Under the pieces are notes generated by a model that worked only from the letters and a program-made list of their open reading frames with translations, was not told the DNA's origin and searched no databases. A stretch of DNA of 22,893 bases, taken from the IMG/VR virus record IMGVR_UViG_3300030007_000022, positions 1-22,893 of that record; one strand, written 5' to 3'. Positions 14,392-20,697 of this stretch are shown here, piece after piece. The stretch is from a virus. How positions within the stretch are numbered: the stretch's first letter is position 1; every line of letters begins with the position of its first letter. Made by a program: the position numbers and the translations under genes.

Positions 14392-15140
14392 GCGACCTCC
14401 ATTAGCAAGTCAGTTTGTCTCTGGCGCTCGGCCAGCAGGCCCTGATACGCGGGATTGAGTTCGCATCCGGCAAATTGATAGCCAAGAAGTCCTGCTGCGA
14501 CGCCTAACGATCCACTCCCCATGAACGGGTCAATTACAATTCCGCCAGGTGGCACCGAATAGCGCAACAACGGCGCGATGATTCCGAGCGGTTTCTGCGT
14601 AGGGTGGAGCGCGTTGCCATGCTCGTTTGCGACTTCAATCACGCTGGTTTGCAGGCGCGGTCCGCCGTCCTCACTCACATAGTGGCCAGCGTCGATATGA
14701 CCGGTATGCGTCGGGCGCGTCTTGCGGCGCACTGTCTTGGCGGTCGCATCGAGCGTGAATTGAGGGTCTTCGTAGACGTCGGCCCACGCACCTCGGTAGA
14801 ACTGCACCGAATGCTCATGAACGCGGCGGAAACGGTCGTTCTGGAAGCCGGTCCCATTTTGCTTCTTCCATACGATGTCTTGCGCGTACTTGAAGCCGTG
14901 CGCTTCCATCTCGTCGAACAGCGTCGCCATGAATCGCATGCTGCCGAAAACCCAGATCGACGAAGCGGGTTTCAGGACTCGCGCAACCTGCACGATCCAG
15001 CCTTCGCAGCGCCGGTCCCATTCGAGCGACGTGTCACCATAGGGCGGATCCGTAATGGCCGCATCAGCGACGCCAGCAGGCCACGACGGCATCACTTGCC
15101 GGCAATCTCCAAGGTGGCACTTGCCTAACCATTGGCTCAC
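14388..15140 (-). CDS. DNA methyltransferase, N6-adenine/N4-cytosine type (class beta)
   Basis: The catalytic DPPY lies at residues 31-34 (TDPPYGDTSLEWD). The SAM-binding DPFMGSGSLGVAA lies near the C-terminus (204-216), preceded by HPTQKPL. Catalytic motif before SAM motif is the class-beta order of phage and restriction-modification enzymes. With 250 residues it is compact. It may methylate adenine or N4-cytosine; DPPY is commoner in adenine enzymes. The start is a GTG overlapping the previous stop. No partner restriction enzyme is present, so an anti-restriction role is likely. Confidence 0.92.
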   Translation of the reverse strand: MSQWLGKCHLGDCRQVMPSWPAGVADAAITDPPYGDTSLEWDRRCEGWIVQVARVLKPASSIWVFGSMRFMATLFDEMEAHGFKYAQDIVWKKQNGTGFQNDRFRRVHEHSVQFYRGAWADVYEDPQFTLDATAKTVRRKTRPTHTGHIDAGHYVSEDGGPRLQTSVIEVANEHGNALHPTQKPLGIIAPLLRYSVPPGGIVIDPFMGSGSLGVAAGLLGYQFAGCELNPAYQGLLAERQRQTDLLMEVA

Positions 15141-15700
15141 GCTGCAATCTCCTCAGGTTCATCCCACAGGTGGTGAATTACCCGACCAGTTCCAGCAGCC
15201 GGTGTCTGAACGAGTCCGAGAGCCGGCGCAAACGGGTTAGCCGATGACCTTTGATTGCGCGCACGTTCCCGACGATTTTTCTCTTGGCGGGTTTGGACGG
15301 GAGGTTTGGGGGCATCTTCTCCAGTGCCAATTGCCCATACCGGCGTGTGGTTTCCGGTCCGGTTTAGGCGGCACCATCCGTCGATCCGAAATTTCGTACC
15401 GTGACCACCGCGCATGGTCTGGCGGATTCTCGGCCAGGATGCGCCAGTCAATGCCGACAACTGATGGCAGTTAAGAGGGCCGTTCTCGTTGAGCGCACGA
15501 GTTATGCCTTCCTCGACCCATCTGTATGAGGACCGGCTGCGACTACCGCGAGACGGCAAACCAAGGTCGGCAATGCGGCCCATGATGGCGTACAACGTTC
15601 GATTGGGTAGCAGGTGGGCGTTTGATTTGATAGTGCCGGCTGCCGCCCACATGCTACGGAGAATTTCCGTTTCCTCTTTGGTCCACTCTTTGCCTTTCAT
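15137..15700 (-). CDS. DNA-binding protein with two helix-turn-helix regions
   Basis: The 187-residue protein has a Myb/SANT-like N-terminus (WTKEETEILRSMWAAAG, then LPNRTLYAIMGRIADLGL, residues about 6-48). A winged-helix-like region follows (about 67-123: ITRALNENGPLNCHQLSAL...ASWPRIRQTMRGG ... VWAIG), then a basic tail (KNRRERARNQRSS). It probably binds phage DNA, perhaps as a regulator or replication accessory. Which is not clear. Coupled ATGA above, GTGA below. Confidence 0.6.
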   Translation of the reverse strand: MKGKEWTKEETEILRSMWAAAGTIKSNAHLLPNRTLYAIMGRIADLGLPSRGSRSRSSYRWVEEGITRALNENGPLNCHQLSALTGASWPRIRQTMRGGHGTKFRIDGWCRLNRTGNHTPVWAIGTGEDAPKPPVQTRQEKNRRERARNQRSSANPFAPALGLVQTPAAGTGRVIHHLWDEPEEIAA

Positions 15701-16182
15701 GCTGCCTCCTGATGCTCGGGCTTCCAGTACTCGCGCTCGACCAGTTCAGTCGCCGCGGTAAATTCGCCAACGGTTGTGAGTCTGATTTGCGCTGCCCACA
15801 GAGACAGCGCCGTCTCGACAGCATGCAATTCGGAATCAGAGGCAAACAGAAGTTTCCCGTTGTCACGGTAACCCGGCACCATGCGCTTCATGGCCTCTTG
15901 CGCTTCGATCAGTGCGGGCTTGGCTTCAGATCCGCAACCCCCTTGCGCTAGCAACCACGCCTGATTGATGCAGTGCGAAAGCGTGTCCCATTGATCGACT
16001 GTGCCGACACCACGCGCCACGGCATCAAGCGCCGTCAAGGCGGCAAGATCAAACTCGGAGGCAAAGGCGTCATCCACCGGTTTGCGAAGCACCTTGAATC
16101 GCTCGAGCGCGATCATGCAGGCGTTAGGATTGACGTACTGCGGCGCGCGCTTTTTGTGGCGCGGCTTTTGCGACTTGCTCAT
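15697..16182 (-). CDS. Conserved hypothetical phage protein, 161 residues
   Basis: A basic N-terminus (MSKSQKPRHKKRAPQY) is followed by helices typical of a family common in Burkholderia phage early regions (ALERFKVLRKPVDDAF, then TLSHCINQAWLLAQGGCG, ALSLWAAQIRLTTVGEFTAA). The basic leader suggests nucleic-acid contact. No catalytic motif is seen. Coupled on both sides by ATGA. Confidence 0.6.
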   Translation of the reverse strand: MSKSQKPRHKKRAPQYVNPNACMIALERFKVLRKPVDDAFASEFDLAALTALDAVARGVGTVDQWDTLSHCINQAWLLAQGGCGSEAKPALIEAQEAMKRMVPGYRDNGKLLFASDSELHAVETALSLWAAQIRLTTVGEFTAATELVEREYWKPEHQEAA

Positions 16183-16520
16183 ATCTCCCCCATCAAAATT
16201 TCGTCTGCCCTGGATTTCATGGTTGGCGCGGTGCTCGCTTGTTTAGCTCGCGCCGCCTCCTGAAAGCCAACGAGGATCTCTTTCGCGCGGAATACCGGAG
16301 GCGTTTCGACATACGCGTCAGCAGGCAGACTCCACACCGAATCTCCACGCGTTTCCGCTTCGACCTGTTGAATGATCTTGCCGCGCGAGAGCATGCGCGC
16401 CAGCGTCTGTCCGGCGCTGTGCAATTCGGATTCCAGGTACTCGGCTATCTGCCAGCCGTAGGCGCCACGCGGACGCGAGGAGAGATAAGCAACAACCTTT
16501 GACATGTTCGGTGCGCCCAT
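16179..16520 (-). CDS. Winged-helix-like small protein, 113 residues
   Basis: The ATG at 16520 shares one base with the upstream TAA (TAATG) and follows GGGAGG at a normal distance, so I prefer it to the longer frame reaching 16682. That extension overlaps another real gene in a different frame. Residues about 6-62 (MSKVVAYLSSRPRGAYGWQI, AEYLESELHSAGQTLARMLS, RGKIIQQVEAETRGDSVWSL) fit a winged helix with a C-terminal wing. It may be a DNA-binding regulator. Function unknown. Confidence 0.65.
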   Translation of the reverse strand: MGAPNMSKVVAYLSSRPRGAYGWQIAEYLESELHSAGQTLARMLSRGKIIQQVEAETRGDSVWSLPADAYVETPPVFRAKEILVGFQEAARAKQASTAPTMKSRADEILMGEI

Positions 16521-16675
16521 TACTTGGCCTCCCACTTGCTGCACGTATGGTTTCCACCAACGAAGATATGGATGGGCAACTTGGCGCAGTTGCGCAGACC
16601 GACCTTGTAATGCTGCTCGTTGCCGGGTTCGGTCGTCGCGTGCTGGCAGTGACGGCAGATGCGTTCGGTGGTCAT
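16520..16675 (-). CDS. Small Cys4 zinc-ribbon protein, 51 residues
   Basis: Too short for most gene callers, but its ATG overlaps the DUF6475 stop (ATGA) and its TAA overlaps the next start. Cysteines at 7, 10, 30 and 45 (CRHC, NC, TC) suggest a zinc ribbon: MTTERICRHCQHATTEPGNE, then HYKVGLRNCAKLP. Proteins of this kind are seen in Burkholderia phage replication operons. Role unknown. Confidence 0.75.
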   Translation of the reverse strand: MTTERICRHCQHATTEPGNEQHYKVGLRNCAKLPIHIFVGGNHTCSKWEAK

Positions 16676-17322
16676 GCGGCACCCCTGTGCTCGATCAGCA
16701 ACTTCTCTACGACGCCTTCAATGCCAGAGTGCGTGACCTGCAGCAGGGGCTTGTCCGATCCGCCCAGCATTACCGCTTTGGCCGCTTCGGGTTCGCCAAT
16801 CAGTGTCGGTGGATCCGATTCGAAACCAAGCTGGTTGTTCGACGCCTCGTAATGCCCGATCAGCACGCGCTGATATTCGGGAATCTCGCTGCGCATCCGA
16901 TAACCGCGATAGCGATTGACGAACTCATTGCGAATGAACGGCCATTCGTCTTCTGTCTTCCGGCCCATTTCCGACCAGCCACCCATGTCGGAAATCACGC
17001 GATGGATAACAGGGTCATCGAATACGACGCTGCGGCCCGTTCCCACCTGGCGTACACCGCGATCAACTTTCGACCATGCGACGAACGCAGCATCCTGTGT
17101 CGATCCCGAGAGCATCTTCACGACGTCGGCGGGCTTCGGTGAAAACTGACCCGTGTCCGGATTCACGCAATGACGATTGAGTGCGTCGGCAACGGCGCGA
17201 TAGTCGTATGACTTCAATGCCTCCCACCACACACGGCCGGCGAACTCCGAAAAGTCCTTGCCGTAAAAGGCCTGCACGTCGCCCATGAGAGCGAAAAATT
17301 TTGGCTTGTCTGCTGCGTTCAC
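16672..17322 (-). CDS. DUF6475 protein, probable replication accessory
   Basis: The 216-residue protein starts ADKPKFFALMGDVQAFYGKD and contains NPDTGQFSPKPADVVKML (about 54-71), FVAWSKVDRGVRQVGTGRSV (about 80-99) and DDPVIHRVISDMGGW (about 102-116). This is the characteristic DUF6475 pattern. It follows the DUF1376 gene with a GTGA overlap, the place where lambda-like phages put the helicase loader P. A loader-like role is inferred from position only; no ATPase motif is present. Confidence 0.7.
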   Translation of the reverse strand: MNAADKPKFFALMGDVQAFYGKDFSEFAGRVWWEALKSYDYRAVADALNRHCVNPDTGQFSPKPADVVKMLSGSTQDAAFVAWSKVDRGVRQVGTGRSVVFDDPVIHRVISDMGGWSEMGRKTEDEWPFIRNEFVNRYRGYRMRSEIPEYQRVLIGHYEASNNQLGFESDPPTLIGEPEAAKAVMLGGSDKPLLQVTHSGIEGVVEKLLIEHRGAA

Positions 17323-18251
17323 GATTCCTCCTGGGCGAGGCGTTCAGCAATGGCTCGGTTGCGCGCCTCTAGCGCTTCCTGCTTGTTCGGGCGGCCGCGC
17401 TGACCAGCGGAGTGCTGACAAGCGGCCTTGAGGTACGCGGCGGGATCTGCGGGGCGTTCAAGCACAGCAGCGCGCACAGCGTCGATCACGACCTCGGCGG
17501 AGTAGTCCTTTACGAGCGCGCCAACGAAAGTTCCACATTGCTTCGCAGGCATGCCGGATTGAGCCAGCAGGGATTTGCCGGCAGCCCAAAGTTCGTCCTT
17601 GGTCATGCTGGCGGCATCGGGCGGCGCGTCAGCGCCCTTTCCGTCAGGAAAGGTATTACTAGGTTTTCCCTTTCCCTCTCCGTTTCCCTTTCCCTCTCTC
17701 TTTCTCTTGGCTTCTGTCAACGACTCTGTGACAGACAATTCGACAGACCTGAATTCGTTCTGTGACAGAAGTTGTGACATAGACTCCAACAGAGTCTGTA
17801 TGGATGCCTCGATAGAAGCCGCATCGAAGGAGTCCTTGGCTTGTGACAGACGAGTCAACAGAGCCTGAACTCGTGCTTTGGCTGTGCGCGCGCGTTGAGC
17901 CTTTTTGCCGTTCCATGCCTCTAAGGCCTTCTCGACCACTACCGGGTGATACCAGCGCCCGTCGCTGCATTTGATCCATCCGTAGAGAGCGCCCTCGCGC
18001 AACTTCTTCCATCCCTTGACGTCTCTTCCCAGCTCGGAGAGCCGTGTCAGCGAGATATCATCGTCAGGCAGGGAGCCGGCGGGCACTTGATGAAACGATT
18101 TACACCATAGCGTGAAGCCAGCGCGAAACTCCGCATCGCTGCTACGCGCGTGAAACTCAGAACTGAACAGACGCTGGATATCAAGCGGGATGAACGGGAA
18201 GTCCCGTAAATCGCAATCGGCCGGCGTCATGGGTGAGGGTAGTTCGATCAC
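17319..18251 (-). CDS. DUF1376/YdaU-like replication protein
   Basis: Residues about 12-113 are a DUF1376 domain (DCDLRDFPFIPLDIQRLFSS, then FTLWCKSFHQVPAGSLPDDD, GALYGWIKCSDGRWYHPVVV). These are winged-helix domains that substitute for O-type initiators in many phages. A basic helical linker (115-140) and a lysine/glycine repeat tract (181-196) follow. The C-terminal part (about 215-300) may bind partners. The start is a GTG one base after the HNH stop. The coding DNA contains a cluster of TGTGACAGA repeats that could be the replication origin, as in lambda O. Confident about the domain, moderately about the initiator role. Confidence 0.8.
   Translation of the reverse strand: MIELPSPMTPADCDLRDFPFIPLDIQRLFSSEFHARSSDAEFRAGFTLWCKSFHQVPAGSLPDDDISLTRLSELGRDVKGWKKLREGALYGWIKCSDGRWYHPVVVEKALEAWNGKKAQRARTAKARVQALLTRLSQAKDSFDAASIEASIQTLLESMSQLLSQNEFRSVELSVTESLTEAKRKREGKGNGEGKGKPSNTFPDGKGADAPPDAASMTKDELWAAGKSLLAQSGMPAKQCGTFVGALVKDYSAEVVIDAVRAAVLERPADPAAYLKAACQHSAGQRGRPNKQEALEARNRAIAERLAQEES
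17713..17850. repeat. Iteron-like repeats inside the DUF1376 gene (candidate origin)
   Basis: TGTGACAGA occurs at 17727-17735, 17761-17769 and 17842-17850, with TGTGACATA at 17773-17781. An inverted TGACAGA lies at about 17713-17719. A pyrimidine-rich tract (about 17656-17708) lies next to them. Lambda-like phages keep their origin iterons within the initiator gene, so this is a candidate origin. Codon bias for Leu-Ser-Gln and Ser-Val-Thr could also produce it. Confidence 0.4.
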
Positions 18252-18252
18252 G

Positions 18253-18720
18253 TTATTCGCCAGAATGGCCTTTGGTTGATTCTGTGGCGGCTTTGTCTAC
18301 TGCGGCTTGAACCGCATCAAGGCCTTGGTCCGACAAAAATGAAGCGACGTATGCCAATCCTCCGATTCCTACGTGATGAGAAGACTTCGCCAGCTTGAAT
18401 GTCTCGACACTGACGAAAGGTGACATGTACCCCGTGAGTAAGCTGGCGAGGTCGGGCCACATGGACGACGGAACAGAAGCGAGAATCTCGTTAATCAGAT
18501 CCTTGCTTTCGTGCGCCTCTTCATGGCAGTCCTCGCAAAGTGCCTCGAAATTCTCGTCCTCGTATTCCCACGGTTCCCGGCCCTTGATGTACTGCTTATG
18601 ATGGACGTGCAGCGTCTTCGTCGAGGAGTCGCAGCACTCGCATTTCCATCCAGCACGCTCAAGCGTCTCGAGGCGCTTGCGTTGCCAGCGAGGGTCTCGG
18701 AGCTTTTGGGCGTAGTTCAT
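18253..18720 (-). CDS. HNH endonuclease, 155 residues
   Basis: The N-terminal half is an HNH domain: WKCECCDSS (C27xxC30), LHVHHKQYIKG (37-47) and ALCEDCHEEAH (60-70), where two CxxC pairs hold zinc and His40/His41 and His66 form the active site. The C-terminal half (about 75-155) is helical and unrecognised. I chose the ATG at 18720, which overlaps the 29-residue gene's stop and follows GGAGG; the frame extends to 18774. Its place immediately upstream of the replication gene suggests a role in DNA processing or a homing element. Confidence 0.85.
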   Translation of the reverse strand: MNYAQKLRDPRWQRKRLETLERAGWKCECCDSSTKTLHVHHKQYIKGREPWEYEDENFEALCEDCHEEAHESKDLINEILASVPSSMWPDLASLLTGYMSPFVSVETFKLAKSSHHVGIGGLAYVASFLSDQGLDAVQAAVDKAATESTKGHSGE

Positions 18721-18806
18721 TTCAACGCCTCCAAAACAACACTGCCAAGCCACGCGACCGCCATCAGGCCGCACACGATCGAAGCGAAGAGGATCAGGCC
18801 GCGCAT
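18717..18806 (-). CDS. Tiny membrane protein, 29 residues
   Basis: MRGLILFASIVCGLMAVAWL followed by GSVVLEALK: one hydrophobic helix with a basic N-terminus. The start shares one base with the previous stop (TGATG) and the stop overlaps the HNH start (ATGA). Real translation is plausible from coupling; it may alternatively be a relay that couples its neighbours. Confidence 0.5.
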   Translation of the reverse strand: MRGLILFASIVCGLMAVAWLGSVVLEALK

Positions 18807-18982
18807 CAGATCACCCCAATCAAAACAAACAGTCCAACAACCACGCAGACCGCCAGAAGGCCGACTGCGGTAAAGAAGCAGAGCGGGCAGTCGTCCAGCA
18901 TGTCGGCAGCAGTGAAGCCTTTGGAGTCGTGGCGATCACACTGCATTTTCGTGGTCAGGCCATGGTCGTCGGTGGGAGTCAC
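18806..18982 (-). CDS. Small membrane protein with Cys/His head, 58 residues
   Basis: A GTG start overlaps the cII-like stop (GTGA), with GGAGGG four bases before it. The N-terminal half contains Cys15, His18, Cys32 and Cys35, which might bind metal. Residues 36-58 form a hydrophobic helix (FFTAVGLLAVCVVVGLFVLI). Function unknown. Confidence 0.65.
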   Translation of the reverse strand: MTPTDDHGLTTKMQCDRHDSKGFTAADMLDDCPLCFFTAVGLLAVCVVVGLFVLIGVI

Positions 18983-19380
18983 GCTGCCCTCCGTGCCCGG
19001 ATCGGTGTCGATTGGTACTGCTGGAGCCGCTCAAGCTGGGCCATCGCCTTGGTCATCGTGTCGGCAGCGCCTTCGATGATTTCCGCGATAGTCACCACGT
19101 CATCTTCGGGAGCCTTGCGAGCCGGCCGCGCGTGCATGGTTTCGTCGCACACGTACTCCAGCGGCTCGTAGGAGTTGCAGAAGCGCATGAGCGCGATCAC
19201 CTGGCCGAACTTGAACTGTTCGTCGCCCTTGGGGTTGAGGCATGCCTTCAACTTGGCATACGCGCTATCGGGTTTCATGTCCGGCCAGAGAAAGTGGGCG
19301 ACCTCTTTGATCGTCTTTCCGCTGTTCGAGACCATGAGCTGAAGCGCTTCATGTTCGTCGTCGTAGAACAATTTACTCAT
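18979..19380 (-). CDS. CII-like phage regulatory protein
   Basis: The 133-residue protein (FYDDEHEALQLMVSNSGKTI, EVAHFLWPDMKPDSAYAKLK, GQVIALMRFCNSYEPLEYVC) matches the phage CII-type regulator family of betaproteobacterial phages. A helix-turn-helix lies at about 22-48 and a helical C-terminus at about 95-125. In lambda, CII activates the repressor-establishment promoter; here that is inferred from the first-gene position after cro and its terminator. No strong Shine-Dalgarno is seen at the ATG. Confidence 0.75.
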   Translation of the reverse strand: MSKLFYDDEHEALQLMVSNSGKTIKEVAHFLWPDMKPDSAYAKLKACLNPKGDEQFKFGQVIALMRFCNSYEPLEYVCDETMHARPARKAPEDDVVTIAEIIEGAADTMTKAMAQLERLQQYQSTPIRARRAA

Positions 19381-19491
19381 CCTGGTTCTCGGCCCTAAGC
19401 GTTAGTGGGAGCGGCTCTGCGGGCCCGCTTCTGCCTGGTTTCCCTGACGCCCCCGCATATTTAGGGACGGTTAGGGTTTCTTGTGCAGCGC

Positions 19492-19515
19492 AAAAAAAGG
19501 GAGACTTCGGTCTCC
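19492..19515 (-). terminator. Intrinsic terminator between cro-like and cII-like genes
   Basis: On the minus strand GGAGAC-CGAA-GTCTCC is followed by a C and seven Ts. It occupies the place of lambda tR1, just after cro. The 110 bp between it and the cII-like gene hold no gene. Confidence 0.85.
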
Positions 19516-19554
19516 GATAACTTAAAAAGAAGAACCGCTATGCAGTCCTATCCG

Positions 19555-19866
19555 TTACAGCGCGACCCGATCCTGTTTGAGCTTCCGATCCGAGGTGCCA
19601 CCACCGTCCTGTTGCGTGTCATCGGTCGTCATCAACTCGTCAATCTTTCCGTTGCCCTTGATCCGGCGCGCCGTGCGCATTTCCTTGGCATAAGCAACCT
19701 CGAGATACATAAGCCGCGCCTTGGGTATCCCCTTTTCCAGCCAGCCCATAATGGAAGGGGACTTGACGCCAAAGATTCGGGCGGTAGCCGCGACCCCGCC
19801 CAGCTCGGCAATTACCGCACTGGCGAGGGGATCGCGCTTTTTCGAGGGGTTACGTTTCTTAGCCAT
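19555..19866 (-). CDS. Cro-like/YdaS-type DNA-binding protein
   Basis: The 103-residue protein has a helix-turn-helix at about 14-47 (LASAVIAELGGVAATARIFG, then VKSPSIMGWLEKGIPKARLM), the pattern of YdaS/Cro-type regulators. It faces the repressor across an operator cluster, so it should be the lytic-side regulator. The ATG is only six bases past a -10 element, so the transcript may start at the ATG itself (leaderless); no Shine-Dalgarno is possible in that case. The tail (65-103) is polar and unrecognised. Confidence 0.8.
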   Translation of the reverse strand: MAKKRNPSKKRDPLASAVIAELGGVAATARIFGVKSPSIMGWLEKGIPKARLMYLEVAYAKEMRTARRIKGNGKIDELMTTDDTQQDGGGTSDRKLKQDRVAL

Positions 19867-19872
19867 GCCTAA
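19859..19872. promoter_or_regulatory. Operator-like site over the cro start codon
   Basis: TTAGCCATGCCTAA, a near-palindrome of the 14-bp family (TTAGN CATG NCTAA). Bound protein would cover the cro start and the +1 of its promoter. Confidence 0.6.
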
Positions 19873-19901
19873 GTATAAGGCATAACTAATTCGACATGCA
19901 A
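19873..19901 (-). promoter_or_regulatory. PR-like promoter for cro
   Basis: Minus strand: -35 TTGCAT (19901-19896), 17-bp spacer, -10 TTATAC (19878-19873). The expected start falls at or next to the cro ATG (19866). Two operator-like sites overlap it. Confidence 0.65.
19876..19889. promoter_or_regulatory. Operator-like site in the cro promoter
   Basis: TAAGGCATAACTAA differs at two positions from the distal site TTAGGCATGACTAA. It overlaps the -10 and spacer of the cro promoter. Confidence 0.5.
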
Positions 19902-19912
19902 GGCATGCCTTA
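19899..19912. promoter_or_regulatory. Weaker operator-like site with a 12-bp palindrome
   Basis: CAAGGCATGCCTTA contains the perfect palindrome AAGGCATGCCTT with the same CATG core. It overlaps the -35 of the cro promoter. Four of 14 positions differ from TTAGGCATGACTAA. Confidence 0.45.
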
Positions 19913-19923
19913 GAAAATTTAAG

Positions 19924-19937
19924 TTAGGCTAACCTAA
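19924..19937. promoter_or_regulatory. Operator-like site at the repressor start
   Basis: TTAGGCTAACCTAA has perfect TTAGG/CCTAA arms around a different core and touches the first base of the repressor ATG. Binding here would allow self-repression. Confidence 0.55.
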
Positions 19938-20413
19938 TGACAAACTGGAACTCCCGACTCGCCGACCGATGCAAGGCGAAGAACATCAACGCAACCGACC
20001 TCTCCCGGCTGTGCAAGGTGTCCGTGCCGACTTCCTCGGGGTGGCTAAACGGCAAAATCAAGACCTTGGAAGCCCCCAATCTGTTGAAAATATGCGACGT
20101 TTTTGGCCTTGACCCATGGTGGCTGATATTAGGCATAGATAAAGGCAAAGGTCCGATCACAGAGGAAAAGACCCCTCTGAGCAACGAAGCGCGGAAGCTC
20201 GTTCTGTGGGTCGAACGCGTAGACGGGCTTGGCGAGCCGTCGCGGAAATTATTCGCTCATTTGAACGCTGCATTACAGGTTGCAGGCGCTCTTACGCAGG
20301 CGCAGAATCCCCCAAGTGAAGCAGAGGCCTTGGCAGGGGCCAAAGAGGCGCTGGCTTCCGACCTGGAAAAATTTGGGGGTAAAGAGCGTGCAACAAGGAA
20401 GCACAAACCATAG
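19937..20413 (+). CDS. CI-type repressor without a self-cleavage domain
   Basis: The N-terminal XRE helix-turn-helix (about residues 5-62: RCKAKNINATDLSRLCKVSV, PTSSGWLNGKIKTLEAPNLL) is followed by a short helical C-terminus (about 85-158). The protein is 158 residues, and the S24/LexA-type peptidase with its Ser-Lys pair is absent. The repressor would therefore keep lysogeny but not respond to RecA by self-cleavage; induction would need an antirepressor or another signal. It faces cro across an operator cluster. No clear Shine-Dalgarno precedes the ATG. The nearest promoter candidate is TTCGAC (19890) with GAAAAT (19913), which is weak and might need activation. Confidence 0.8.
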   Translation: MTNWNSRLADRCKAKNINATDLSRLCKVSVPTSSGWLNGKIKTLEAPNLLKICDVFGLDPWWLILGIDKGKGPITEEKTPLSNEARKLVLWVERVDGLGEPSRKLFAHLNAALQVAGALTQAQNPPSEAEALAGAKEALASDLEKFGGKERATRKHKP

Positions 20414-20564
20414 CGACGTCGCAGACCTGACCGTCTATCGTCGCAACAAAACAGAATCTGAGAGAACAACCGAAGAAAGGCTGCAAGACGCCGAGGAGAC
20501 AATCACAGAGATCGTCCGCCACGTGTTACTGATAGTCGAGGCCGTAACGAGACATAGGCATTAA
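20388..20564 (+). CDS. Small coiled-coil protein, 58 residues
   Basis: A GTG at 20388, inside the repressor's 3' end (26-bp overlap), follows GGGGGT with good spacing. The peptide (VADLTVYRRNKTESERTTEE, then RLQDAEETITEIVRHVLLIV) is helical and probably oligomeric at 24-52. Longer starts upstream run through the repressor and are unlikely. It shares the repressor transcript, so it would be made in lysogens; function unknown. Confidence 0.55.
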   Translation: MQQGSTNHSDVADLTVYRRNKTESERTTEERLQDAEETITEIVRHVLLIVEAVTRHRH

Positions 20565-20572
20565 CCAGCAAG

Positions 20573-20597
20573 TCCCGCCACCGAGCGGGATTTTTTT
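20573..20597 (+). terminator. Intrinsic terminator of the repressor transcript
   Basis: TCCCGC-CACCGA-GCGGGA followed by seven Ts. It closes the repressor/58-residue unit just before the distal operators. Confidence 0.9.
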
Positions 20598-20608
20598 CGA
20601 CCTCAGAG

Positions 20609-20622
20609 TTAGTCATGCCTAA
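20609..20622. promoter_or_regulatory. Distal operator-like site 1
   Basis: TTAGTCATGCCTAA, one base different from the site at 19859-19872, and the exact reverse complement of the next distal site. It lies just upstream of the -35 of the plus-strand promoter. Confidence 0.65.
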
Positions 20623-20630
20623 AAAATAGC

Positions 20631-20658
20631 TTGACCTTCCGTTAGGCATGACTAATAA
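20631..20658 (+). promoter_or_regulatory. PL-like promoter of the plus-strand early operon
   Basis: -35 TTGACC (20631-20636), 16-bp spacer, -10 TAATAA (20653-20658), about 40 bp before the first ATG (20698). An operator-like site occupies the spacer and -10, so a bound repressor would block it. Confidence 0.7.
20642..20655. promoter_or_regulatory. Distal operator-like site 2
   Basis: TTAGGCATGACTAA, exact reverse complement of the site at 20609-20622. It lies 19 bp from that site and overlaps the promoter spacer and the -10. Confidence 0.7.
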
Positions 20659-20697
20659 TTCAGTCATCGAGTCACCCACACCACCCTGGAGGAAGAG

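Noticed and set aside
16521-16682. N-terminal extension of the 113-residue winged-helix protein
   Set aside because: The extension is the wrong frame of the 51-residue zinc-ribbon gene, whose cysteines and overlaps are convincing.
17656-17708. Pyrimidine-rich repeat as a tandem-repeat or CRISPR-like array
   Set aside because: It is low-complexity coding sequence for a Lys/Gly/Glu tract; there are no regular spacers. No CRISPR array is seen anywhere in the window.
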